From a virus, in IMG/VR virus record IMGVR_UViG_3300032214_001510, positions 1-53,809 of that record: 53,809 bases of DNA; one strand, 5' to 3'. Positions 16,301 through 23,039 of the stretch are shown piece after piece (position 1 is the stretch's first letter; each line of letters opens with the position of its first letter). The position numbers and the translations under genes were made by a program. Below the pieces are notes generated by a model. The model was not told where the DNA came from. It saw nothing but the letters and a program-made list of their open reading frames with translations, and made no database searches.

Positions 16301-19300
16301 ACAGTATTTACTGGAGATTTTCTTGCTGGATTTAGCACAATCACTGGTGTATCAACCTCTACAGGTTTAAATCCAGGTCAATCTGTTATTGGACTGGGAA
16401 TCCCTGCAGGAAGTACAATCGTTAGCGTCGGGCAAACATATCGATATTTTTCTGGAAATGTTTCTTCTGGATCAACAATAATTACTGGTGTTGCTAACAC
16501 ATCAATTTTAAATTTTGTTGGTGCTGGAATATTTTCGGGTAATGGCACTGGAATTGGAACGGTTGTTTCTGTTGGAATCGGATCAATTATTTCAAGCGGA
16601 ACTATCGCAGTTGGAACTGGAGTAACGTATTATTTAAATGTTCTTGGTGTAGGAGTTTCCCTATCATCTGTAGCGGCAGGATCAAGTTTCAGAAATTCTT
16701 ATACATCAGGAATAACTACAAATGTTTGTCCAAATGATGTTTACGTAATCAGACTTGATTCTGATAGATTTAAATTAACTGGAACTAGAAACAGTGGTAT
16801 TGGATTTACGTTCACAAGTCCAGGAAGTGGAAATGCCCACAAATTAACTATGAAGAAGAGATTGGAAAAATCTCTGATTATGATTGACAATGTTGTACAG
16901 TATCCACTTACATATACGCCATTAAATTATACTTTAGTTAACAATGGGGGGCAAATTAGTTTTGCATCAACTATTTTTGGTATCAGTGGAATTAGTTCGA
17001 TAAGAATTAGTGACGTTTTAGAAATTAACAATGAATTTATGAAGGTTGTTAATTTTGGATCAGCACCTTCACCATCTGGTCCAATAAGTGGAGTTGGAAC
17101 TTATTTGGCAATGAATGTTCAGCGTGGATTCTCTGGCACAATAGCAACGGCACATTCTGATGGATCTGTAGCAAGAGTTTATAGAGGTGGGTATAATATA
17201 GAAGATAGTATATTATACTTTACTCAAGCACCTCTTGGTAGTGGATTTGCTAGACTTGATAATAGTAACTTATTAAGACCTTATGCAAAATTTGATGGTA
17301 GAGTGTATTTGAGGAAAGATTACACAACAAATAAAATTTATGATGATATTTCTGATCAGTTTAGTGGTATTGGAGTAACATTTAGGCTAACCTCTTCTGG
17401 AGAAGATACTACTGGTATAGAACCTGGTAATAGCATATTGTTTAATAATCAAATCTTCCAAACACCTACGACGAGTAACAATGGTGGAAATAATTATGAG
17501 TTACAAGAAAGTTCTGGTAAAACGGAGATAGTTTATACTGGTATTACATCAAGTGATGGATCTATTGTCAAATCATTGGTTGATATCAATCAAAATCAGT
17601 TGCCAAGAGGTGGTATTATTATTTCTTTGGGGTCAACAAATGGATTGGGATATGCTATCCCAGAAAATGCAACGGTTGGTATTAAAACTGGACCATCGGG
17701 TCAAATTACTGAAATTATTGGATATGCAACTACATCATCCTATAATTCATTTACAAATTTTGCATACTCACATGTAACTGGAATTGCAACAGTTACGACT
17801 GCATCTCCACATAATTTTGTATATGGAGATCAGATCTCTATAAGAAATCTTAAATTGGAATGCCCAGATGGGTATGCTGGTTTAACACCAAATGTTGGAA
17901 TTAGTACAGTTTCTTATGATAAGACAACTGGAATTATGACCGTTACAACGGCAACTCCACACTATCTTGCAACTGGAGTTAATCTGAGATTACGTAATCT
18001 GAATTTTAGTTGTAGTGGACCTTCTGGAATTACAACAACTATATTCCCAGATGGAACTAGAGGTTTTATTTTTACTACGAATAAGATTATTAACTCAACC
18101 AATTTCGAGACTAATGTTGGTATAAGCACCATCACTCATAATTACATGAGTGATGGCACTGTTGAGGTTGGAATTACGACTGATATTTTCCCAGATCAAA
18201 GAGGAATTCCATATACAATTAATAATTTTGATTATTATAAGACCACTGGCGTATCAACAATAACATTTAATTATAATCACAATTTTAAAATTGGCGATAC
18301 AATCAAATTACAAAATATTCAGTTTGACTGCCCAATAAGTGCTGGAGCAACTATTGGTATCACATCAGTTACTTATGATAATGTAACTGGTATTATGACT
18401 GTAAGTACTAACTGGAATCATTTACTGTCTCCAGGAAATACTATTAGATTGTTTGATTTTAACTTCTCATGTGATTCTTCTGGATATGGTACTACAACTA
18501 TATTCCCAGACGGATCTCAAGGTTATTATTTCCCAGTAAATTCTATTGGATTTGCTACTGAATTTACCACTAACGTTGGAACATCAACAATTTCACACTA
18601 TTACGTTGATGGTGGTTATGTTCAGGTTGGTATTACAACTAGTGTATTTCCAGATTCTGATAATAATTATCACATTGTAAATATTCCTACTGCAGATTCG
18701 ATTGTTGTTAATGTTGGTCCATCAACAATTACTCATAATTATGTTGGCGATGGTTATGCATATGCTAAGAAGAGAGTTGGTCCCTATAGAGTCAGAACAA
18801 TTGTAAATACAAATACTTTTGAAACAGATCTTTATACTGTTGGTTTTGCTCATACTTATGTAAGTGGTGGTGAAGTCAGCAAATATTACAACTTTAATAT
18901 TGGATCTGGATATAGGGGTGGTGAAGTTGGTGTTTCAGTGACTTCTCTAACTGGTTATGGTGCAACTATAAGAGCATTTGCTGGAATTGGTGGAACTTTA
19001 GGATTTACGATTGATGGGGGAGGGGTTGGATATGCATTTACGAATACAACTGTAATTATTCCCGAACCATCTTATGAAAATTTAAATATTAAAGGGGTTT
19101 CTAGAGTTGGAGTTGGAACAACCACAGAAACTGGAATTGGTTTACTGCTTTCGGTTGATATTGGTCCTGCACAAAGTGAATATGGTGGAACAATTGGTAT
19201 TGTAACTGCACAATACGATAAAACCACTGGGATAATCACTGTTACAACTGACTCAATCCATAGCTTGAGCGTTGGCAATCACTTCCAGATGTATGATATT

Positions 19301-21451
19301 GTTTTTGATTGTCCAATAGGTGCTGGAGCAACCATTGGTATCACATCAGTTACTTATGATAATGTAACTGGTATTATGACCGTAAGCACTGCTTGGGATC
19401 ATTTACAATTGTCTGGTGATACTATAAAATTATTTGGGCTCAACTTCTCTTGTGATTCCTCTGGATATGGCACCACAACTATTTTCCCAGATGGAACTCA
19501 AGGTTACTATTTCCCAGTCAATAGTGTTGGTTTTGCAACAGAGTTTACCACAAATGTAGGCATATCCACAATTTCACATTATTACGTTGATGGTGGTTAT
19601 GTTCAGGTTGGAATTACGACAAGTGTGTTCCCAGATGGAACTAGAGGATATGACTATAAGGTTACAAATGTTGTTGGTATAAAAACTTTTACAACTAATG
19701 TTGGAACTTCTACTATTACTCACAATTATATTAGTGGTGGATATATTAAACCTATTGGAATTGGTAGTGAAACTGGAGAAGTTAGATCGTTTAGAGTTTC
19801 TAGACCTGGATATGCCTTCCAAAGAGGAGACGTATTTACTGCTGTTGGATTAGTAACTGCAAAAGGTTATGCTCAACCAATAGCTCCTTTTGAGTTGACA
19901 GTTTTAGATGTATACACAGATACCTTTGCTGCTTGGCAATTTGGTGAACTAGATTTCATTGATTCTATCAAACCATTGCAAGATGGTGCTAGAACTAGAT
20001 TCCCATTATTATATAATGGTCAACTCCTAAGTTTTGAGAAGAATCCAGGAGATCCAGATTCATCACAAATTGATTTGGATAGTGTACTCTTAATATTCAT
20101 TAACGGTGTCCCACAAACACCAAAAATATCCTATCAATTTACTGGTGGTACTTCATTCACATTCACATCTCCACCAAGTGCAGACTCAAATATTGCTATT
20201 TTCTTCTATAGGGGATCGAGAGATAGTGATAGTGTATTTGTTAATGTTAATGAAACTATTAAAAAGGGAGACCTTGTCCAAATAGAATCAAATAATGATA
20301 TAAGAACTACTGTTTCACAAAATCAAAGAGTAGTTTATGAAGTTGCTGCAGCGGATAAACTTGAAACTAATTTATATAATGAGCAAGGGGTTGATGATTC
20401 TAATTTTAAACCATTGTCTTGGACTAAGCAAAAAGTTGACAGATTTATTTCTGGGGAAACTGTTTATAAAACAAGAGATATTTTAGAATCTCAAGTATAT
20501 CCAACAGCTCAGATTATTAAAAATGTTTCATCAGATGAAGTAGAGGAAATCTTTATTGATAAAGCAGAATTGTTTAGATATGAAGAAGATGAATCTGCTC
20601 TTGTTCTTGGTGAAATAAGTGCTTTTATTGGTCTTGTTGGTGATGATCCAATTGCTGCAAAACTATCATCTTCAGTCAGTGCTGGTGGAACTATTCAGGC
20701 AGTAAACGTAATCAATGGTGGAAGTGGATATAGTGGTCCTTCGGTTGATATTGCTATAGCAGCACCAAAGACGATAGGGGTTGGTATAGGAACAACTGCA
20801 ACTGCAACTGCATCTATTGTAAATGGTTCTATTGTATCTGTTTCAGTCAATAATCCTGGTCTAGGGTACAATACTGCAAAACCACCACAAGTTCTAGCAC
20901 CAGTAGCAACACTTGTATATGAAAACATTACTAGTATAAATGAAGTTTTTGGATTCTCGGGTATTATTACTGGAATAACAACCACAACTGGAATTGGTGG
21001 ACATCCACTAGCACTTAAACTATTCCTAAATGCAAATACAACTTTTGCACCATTGTTAGTTGGATATCCAATTAATGTATTTGATACAAATGTTGGATCT
21101 GGAGTAACTTCTGTTGACTTTGATGACAATTCGATTGTTGGAATTGGAACTTCATACTTAGATAATATCTACTATATTCATGACATAGTATTTCTTGGTC
21201 AAAATGCGGAGGTAACCACAAATGTGGCTTCCTATAGTTCCATAGTTGGAATAGTTACTGTTGGTAGTGCCACAACTAACGTTGGAAGATTTAGTTGGGG
21301 AAGATTGACTGGATTTACAAGAGGATCTGAACCGTTATCAATAGCAGTTACAGGATTTACTGTTAATCCTGGTTTAACAACTTTCCCATATATTCAAAGA
21401 AGAGGATATGGTTTAAGAGATCAAGGTCCGTTGAGAAAGATACTACAATAA
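7349..21451 (+). CDS. giant virion baseplate protein in the gp7 position, 4700 aa
   Basis: The unbroken frame of 4700 codons starts one base after gp6. The N-terminus (DARVKVGQIIESQLPEFLL; VDFLKQYYLSQDFPGGPADI; NLDLYLKLDNLTPE) is the conserved opening of large cyanophage wedge proteins that take the place of T4 gp7 (1032 aa). After about residue 70 it is nearly all beta-rich modules: repeats with VDSTxGFP, DEIITY and CVRGFSG; GSGY-type repeats; a YHYH-like motif (SPIIGWAYDGNPIYGPYGY, near residues 1235-1253); and a tandem repeat zone near 3470-4100. The last 300 residues carry further glycine-rich GGSGY modules. It likely forms peripheral baseplate arms or contacts to fibres. Role by position is inference; it is exceptionally long for a phage protein. 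Confidence 0.8.
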   Translation: MITTGFDARVKVGQIIESQLPEFLLSESPKTVDFLKQYYLSQDFPGGPADIAENLDLYLKLDNLTPEAMSGYTTLTSAVGLNDTEIFVDSTKGFPPKNGLLKIDDEIITYTESTSTSFTGCVRGFSGITSCHSSLDQEELVFSTSVASTHQLSAKVENLSICFLREFYKKLKSALTPGLEDVEFVAGLDVSNFIKEARVFYQSKGTEESFRILFNVLFGETPKIINLDNLLLKPSSAQYIRRAVLVAKNISGDPLNLIGQTLFRKNDLETRASISNVEILSRAGEIFYRIDLFLGFADTDSIQGTFTITPKTKAIGNVAVDSSVITVDSTVGFPESGTIISGQNNITYSEKTINQFLGCENINFNISTTDDVISDDLYFGYENADTSKICELRITGVLSNFITKTKNQELDEGEKIAVKNIGISIKNPPENKTFKEIFANSWIYNTSVRYQVSTISGSSFTLSSSIDKSSLKEGDLIDVILRGSVNNVVFSDALVSNINYSNSQITLDNLIGFVANPSLSYDIRRKLNKASSSGSPIQYGNNIVTSDIQNVYVDNDDYFYVASNSFPSYSIDVQLTESVLLNAEGGTSLQGLDIQTLLYHVLSFSSAVPFATGDEVVYFPESTPIEGLQPGLSYFVKVDDVFTNKITLYNSRSFIESGDYVEFYALPLGVGGKHSFVLKDQKDRFLKPQKNLIKFLGKQDIINGLNEKTQPGKVAILANGVDVINYKTNDKIYYGPIKNITLFNQGVDYDVINPPTIEVINPSAGGTKALIQPVVSGNVKKVFIDPQDFDIEKVISVTIAGGNGNGCTLEPVLEKRYREVEFDARRLDFAGGVSVDAETITFLTNHNFKNGEQVVYNPNGNAPLGLGTYLGGNFDQNLTLVSGASYYVKLVNNNTIQLYPRFNDYISGINTIGFTTISAVGIHKFRTFDAKTTIKEIKVTNPGSGYQNRKLYIKPEKVIITQDWITFDNHNFNDGDLVEYQCVGAGSTLISGLSTSNNYYILKVDSNTFRLSNAGIGGSITSNYDRRNYVKLESQGLGYHIFKYPDISLSINVSYGSSVSGIITATPVIRGNIIDAYLYENGSKYGSQTINLHKKPKITIKNGKGAELKPFISGGSIKSVEVLVDGDEYNASPDLIVNGSGVGAVLRANASNGKLTSVVVINGGINYDENTTISIIPPGRNALIDLFVRDLTLNAEFRYGTEVIAPSNNGLGYGWVGYSTSYGASEFGDKGSTHSPIIGWAYDGNPIYGPYGYSNPEDSDSPVILMRTGYIDNTSLVFDRPASFSPGFFVDDYVFIGNQDLDTHNGRYCVTPDFPNGTYAYFVGIKTDALNNLVPTFPYFVGDTYRSKVITDNFLNLNQSFDFNSSNLVRNTFPYKVNDDTAACEFLYESNNITNQFLIVDSVTSGSIIDYNVIEPGDGYSVGDLVKFDETSTRGTGLNAAVSSIIGKDIVSIASTTLQYENTVFTWKDKATVRAHLPSFHEFYGSNNIISVSGLTTYVPKITGTHIVGISSDYINVIKEIPLNLSSGIVTDIYVSRVSSSVSIGCTLGIGSEFFSVLNIFSERNILRVKRGVSGSAHTIGTKIYIKTNKLDIPVSLDYFDSEYNETLYFNPTVSVGIGSTSSNVESINYPLGDVSYPISVQTQSIYIPNHPFKTNQAVILSKPSVSSSSLSVGSTSVSPNFSLPASQSQIVYIINKSKDYIGLATQVGLTTTGGVFFFTNGDDNYEYSLTPTKFEVEGNVINNKTTVSLSTSHALKRNDVINLSVNPELTQGIGNSSYVYLKYNSSYDKVLVNPVGFGSVSVDSYKNTLYLPLHGYNTGDKVFYDSADLIISGLQTGSYYVYRIDDNVIQLCETLKDLKSNPIIVVGFANTGGSLNEISLINPPLSAYKNNNLKFDVSNSSLTGYQLKLYTDANLANEFVSVGTTAEFNLIKNGVPGITGSFVTLEYSDLIPSRLFYQLEKSGYISTSDVEVLNYSQINYVDSVYSGSYSISGIGATSFDISLRSRPEKSSYTFNEAVLKYTTSSQNDVGGVDKINIIFGGFGYKKIPSFVEIESNGGTNANIDIVGSGIGDIREFKILDQGFEYSSDKTLRPEALISPRLELINNNEIVGVDILFAGKKYTSNPDIIVFNPVTKQIINSGTLRANVYSSSIRNIDIVETPKGLNSVLHELYTVQNSNGVGINSVITAGVGIVTVFLSTPFLGFSTAPFSPGDDIFVENIVLERPGLGFNSRDYDFKFFKVVSYDNTIPAKLEYSIVGFADGNPGLAKTEQFSFASITKKSDYPILKPIQSRSNFVIGEKISVRSNTGTFIETDLEVTDFRSNNVKLFGEYELFVGDVIRGVLSGTLASINESSNNQGEFEISFSLRKDFGWLDDVGKLDEDYQVIPDNDYYQNLSYSVKSTKTYDEIVDTVNRLVHPVGLKNFADTQVLSSSSSPVVGDGFGDIAVFDLIDERRVDTVSNYDLVQDQDLIINEGKTYSKFIKFKSKKLSDYIECRTNRVLTVDNIGPQFSNSNTAEGGFTDLYTYAEPFARFLVQIKNSKSRETQLTELIVLYTDSDVLIEGIKDANVFTVEKGTLSSNGDQIPVAELLGNVDQFDNLTLRIFPESIFKDDYDIKILVNQFNTTIAGISSALDIGATTLYTKVSTCGITTSTTIFEVDSDKVQSFIASIHVLDLDNNEQNYAEVYVSHDGVDTYQSEVIADNNKYTTAVTSVSIGTFTSYIDSGVLKLDFANPRSTNQQIRHRIIGFGTESVGLGTYRYALEGQANERSARYVTNVVQSVGSASTTLVGVSTNLITSFKSYVNVSIGETRAVHQLMTMHDGREIYILQGPFLSIGSTTGIGTFSAEYVGENLEFKFNPDPDITGTCNIICFSEQLYSEIDAANIPPDLINGPLTEKVFLGEFNGSQGDRINRLDFTISYEGIPVFSKLFNPNNIDQINLSTGIFRLRDHFFSPDEELTYTEGSTFVGVPALPIGIGSTLVGGTVFTGDFLAGFSTITGVSTSTGLNPGQSVIGLGIPAGSTIVSVGQTYRYFSGNVSSGSTIITGVANTSILNFVGAGIFSGNGTGIGTVVSVGIGSIISSGTIAVGTGVTYYLNVLGVGVSLSSVAAGSSFRNSYTSGITTNVCPNDVYVIRLDSDRFKLTGTRNSGIGFTFTSPGSGNAHKLTMKKRLEKSLIMIDNVVQYPLTYTPLNYTLVNNGGQISFASTIFGISGISSIRISDVLEINNEFMKVVNFGSAPSPSGPISGVGTYLAMNVQRGFSGTIATAHSDGSVARVYRGGYNIEDSILYFTQAPLGSGFARLDNSNLLRPYAKFDGRVYLRKDYTTNKIYDDISDQFSGIGVTFRLTSSGEDTTGIEPGNSILFNNQIFQTPTTSNNGGNNYELQESSGKTEIVYTGITSSDGSIVKSLVDINQNQLPRGGIIISLGSTNGLGYAIPENATVGIKTGPSGQITEIIGYATTSSYNSFTNFAYSHVTGIATVTTASPHNFVYGDQISIRNLKLECPDGYAGLTPNVGISTVSYDKTTGIMTVTTATPHYLATGVNLRLRNLNFSCSGPSGITTTIFPDGTRGFIFTTNKIINSTNFETNVGISTITHNYMSDGTVEVGITTDIFPDQRGIPYTINNFDYYKTTGVSTITFNYNHNFKIGDTIKLQNIQFDCPISAGATIGITSVTYDNVTGIMTVSTNWNHLLSPGNTIRLFDFNFSCDSSGYGTTTIFPDGSQGYYFPVNSIGFATEFTTNVGTSTISHYYVDGGYVQVGITTSVFPDSDNNYHIVNIPTADSIVVNVGPSTITHNYVGDGYAYAKKRVGPYRVRTIVNTNTFETDLYTVGFAHTYVSGGEVSKYYNFNIGSGYRGGEVGVSVTSLTGYGATIRAFAGIGGTLGFTIDGGGVGYAFTNTTVIIPEPSYENLNIKGVSRVGVGTTTETGIGLLLSVDIGPAQSEYGGTIGIVTAQYDKTTGIITVTTDSIHSLSVGNHFQMYDIVFDCPIGAGATIGITSVTYDNVTGIMTVSTAWDHLQLSGDTIKLFGLNFSCDSSGYGTTTIFPDGTQGYYFPVNSVGFATEFTTNVGISTISHYYVDGGYVQVGITTSVFPDGTRGYDYKVTNVVGIKTFTTNVGTSTITHNYISGGYIKPIGIGSETGEVRSFRVSRPGYAFQRGDVFTAVGLVTAKGYAQPIAPFELTVLDVYTDTFAAWQFGELDFIDSIKPLQDGARTRFPLLYNGQLLSFEKNPGDPDSSQIDLDSVLLIFINGVPQTPKISYQFTGGTSFTFTSPPSADSNIAIFFYRGSRDSDSVFVNVNETIKKGDLVQIESNNDIRTTVSQNQRVVYEVAAADKLETNLYNEQGVDDSNFKPLSWTKQKVDRFISGETVYKTRDILESQVYPTAQIIKNVSSDEVEEIFIDKAELFRYEEDESALVLGEISAFIGLVGDDPIAAKLSSSVSAGGTIQAVNVINGGSGYSGPSVDIAIAAPKTIGVGIGTTATATASIVNGSIVSVSVNNPGLGYNTAKPPQVLAPVATLVYENITSINEVFGFSGIITGITTTTGIGGHPLALKLFLNANTTFAPLLVGYPINVFDTNVGSGVTSVDFDDNSIVGIGTSYLDNIYYIHDIVFLGQNAEVTTNVASYSSIVGIVTVGSATTNVGRFSWGRLTGFTRGSEPLSIAVTGFTVNPGLTTFPYIQRRGYGLRDQGPLRKILQ
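11041..11165 (+). other. YHYH-like motif inside the giant protein
   Basis: The encoded residues about 1231-1272 contain HSPIIGWAYDGNPIYGPYGY followed by an acidic loop and an MRTGY strand. This matches the core of YHYH-domain proteins (HSPxxGYAxDGxPIYGPYGY), often secreted bacterial proteins of unknown function. It is one isolated copy in a 4700-residue chain. Confidence 0.6.
17771..19636 (+). repeat. tandem coding repeats in the giant protein
   Basis: Three full modules of about 100 codons (17894-18196, 18353-18658, 19334-19636) share VTYDNVTGIMTVST, then NFSC, TTTIFPDG, TNVGISTI and GGYVQVGITTSVFPD. Copies 2 and 3 are almost identical. Half-modules with the first part only lie at about 17771-17880, 18240-18350 and 19196-19330, so the order is half, full, half, full, spacer, half, full. 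Confidence 0.8.
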
Positions 21452-21457
21452 ACCCAC

Positions 21458-21464
21458 ATAAATA
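21458..21464 (+). promoter_or_regulatory. late promoter for gp8
   Basis: ATAAATA seven bases after the giant gene's stop codon and 19 bases before the gp8 ATG. It would reset transcription after a 14-kb gene. Confidence 0.65.
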
Positions 21465-21483
21465 GAAAAAAAAACCTAATAAA

Positions 21484-23037
21484 ATGGCATCAATTGTCAC
21501 AGATCAATTAAGGATTTTAAATGCAAATAATTTTATAGAATCTGTTTCAGATTCTAATAATTCATATTATGTTTTTGTTGGATTACCAAATCCAACTCAA
21601 GTTGGATTTGGAAGAACTAGTGATTGGAACACAAATGTTCCAAATCCAATTGATTCTATCAACGATTTAAACCATACATATGATAATATAATTTTTGGTA
21701 AAAAAATTACAGAATCAAACGTTAAGAGGTTGGTGAGAAGAATCGATTGGACTCAAGGAAGTAGATATGAAATTTATAGGCATGATTATTCTATTAGCAA
21801 TCCATCAGCAATAACACAGTCTTCTCGTTTATACGATGCAAATTACTACGTAGTTAATGCTGATTATAGGGTTTATATTTGTATAGACAATGGTTCTTCG
21901 GGTATTAACACAGTCGGAAATGCATCACAAGATGAACCAACATTTACAGATTTAGAACCTTCTAAAGCTGGAGAAAGTGGTGATGGATATTTATGGAAAT
22001 ATTTGTTTACAGTTTCTCCTAGTGATATTGTTAAATTTGATTCCACAGAATATGTTGCCGTTCCAAGTAATTGGAATACTTCATCAGATGCTCAGAATCA
22101 AGCGATCAGAGAAAATGGAGATTCAACAGTAAATGAAAATCAAATAAAAAAAGTTTATATTGAGAGGCAAGGTGAAAACTATGCAAGTGGATTAGGTCAA
22201 GAAGTTAATATATTAGGAGATGGAACTGGAGCAAAAGTTGTTTTAGATGTTGTTGGTGGAAAAATAACTAATGCGGTTGTTTCTTCTGGTGGAAAAGGTT
22301 ACACTTATGGAATTGTTGATTTGGGTCCAGTGAATGCTAACGTTATCCCAGCAAAAGCAGCAAAATTAATTCCAATTATTCCCCCATCCAAAGGACATGG
22401 ATTTGATTTATATAAAGAATTAGGAACTGATAAAATTTTAGTATATGCAAGATTTGATGATTCGACAAAAGATTTTCCAAGCGATACTAAGTTTTCGCAA
22501 ATAGGAGTGCTCAAAAATCCAACATCAATTGGATCAACTAATACCTTCACAGAAAACCAGTTTTCTTCTGCATATGCTATTAAATTTGTGTCTACTAATG
22601 GATCATTAAATATTGGTGATATTATTAGACAACCTGTTTCTGGAGGAATTGCTTTAGGTTATGTTTCGGCATATGATCTAGAAACAAAAGTTGTAAAGTA
22701 TACAAGAGATAGATCATTATTTTTTAATGATGGATCTTTAGATCAAACTGATTATGTTGGTGTATCAACTGCTGGAAAAGTTTTAAATTTCGAATCTTCA
22801 GCAACAGTTGTTACCACAACTGGAGGATTTTCTGGTGCAGTTGATATTGGATTTAGTGGAATTACAACTAATCCAACTGGAACAAAAGTTCTTAATTTGG
22901 GTGTTCAGTTTACAAATGGTCTTGCTTCACCTGAAATAAATAAAGCATCTGGTGAAATTTTATACTTGGACAATCGCCCATTGATTTCTAGAAACCCTAG
23001 ACAAAAAGAAGACGTCAAAATTATTCTGGAATTTTAA
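21484..23037 (+). CDS. 8: gp8-like baseplate wedge protein
   Basis: The 517-residue protein matches cyanophage gp8, a wedge component that binds gp7 and gp10 in T4 (T4 gp8, 334 aa). The N-terminal part (VTDQLRILNANNFIESVS; NSYYVFVGLPNP; WDLN-like DWNTNVPNPIDS) and the LVRRIDWTQGSRYEIYRHDYS segment (about residues 80-100), then GDGYLWKYLFTVSPSDIVKF (about 162-181), are highly typical. The extra length comes from inserted glycine-rich modules (ENYASGLGQEVNILGDGTGAK; SSGGKGYTYG, about 233-275) of the GxGY type also found in the giant protein and gp14. The C-terminus ends with LDNRPLISRNPRQKEDVKIILEF, the usual gp8 end. Confidence 0.85.
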   Translation: MASIVTDQLRILNANNFIESVSDSNNSYYVFVGLPNPTQVGFGRTSDWNTNVPNPIDSINDLNHTYDNIIFGKKITESNVKRLVRRIDWTQGSRYEIYRHDYSISNPSAITQSSRLYDANYYVVNADYRVYICIDNGSSGINTVGNASQDEPTFTDLEPSKAGESGDGYLWKYLFTVSPSDIVKFDSTEYVAVPSNWNTSSDAQNQAIRENGDSTVNENQIKKVYIERQGENYASGLGQEVNILGDGTGAKVVLDVVGGKITNAVVSSGGKGYTYGIVDLGPVNANVIPAKAAKLIPIIPPSKGHGFDLYKELGTDKILVYARFDDSTKDFPSDTKFSQIGVLKNPTSIGSTNTFTENQFSSAYAIKFVSTNGSLNIGDIIRQPVSGGIALGYVSAYDLETKVVKYTRDRSLFFNDGSLDQTDYVGVSTAGKVLNFESSATVVTTTGGFSGAVDIGFSGITTNPTGTKVLNLGVQFTNGLASPEINKASGEILYLDNRPLISRNPRQKEDVKIILEF

Positions 23038-23039
23038 AA

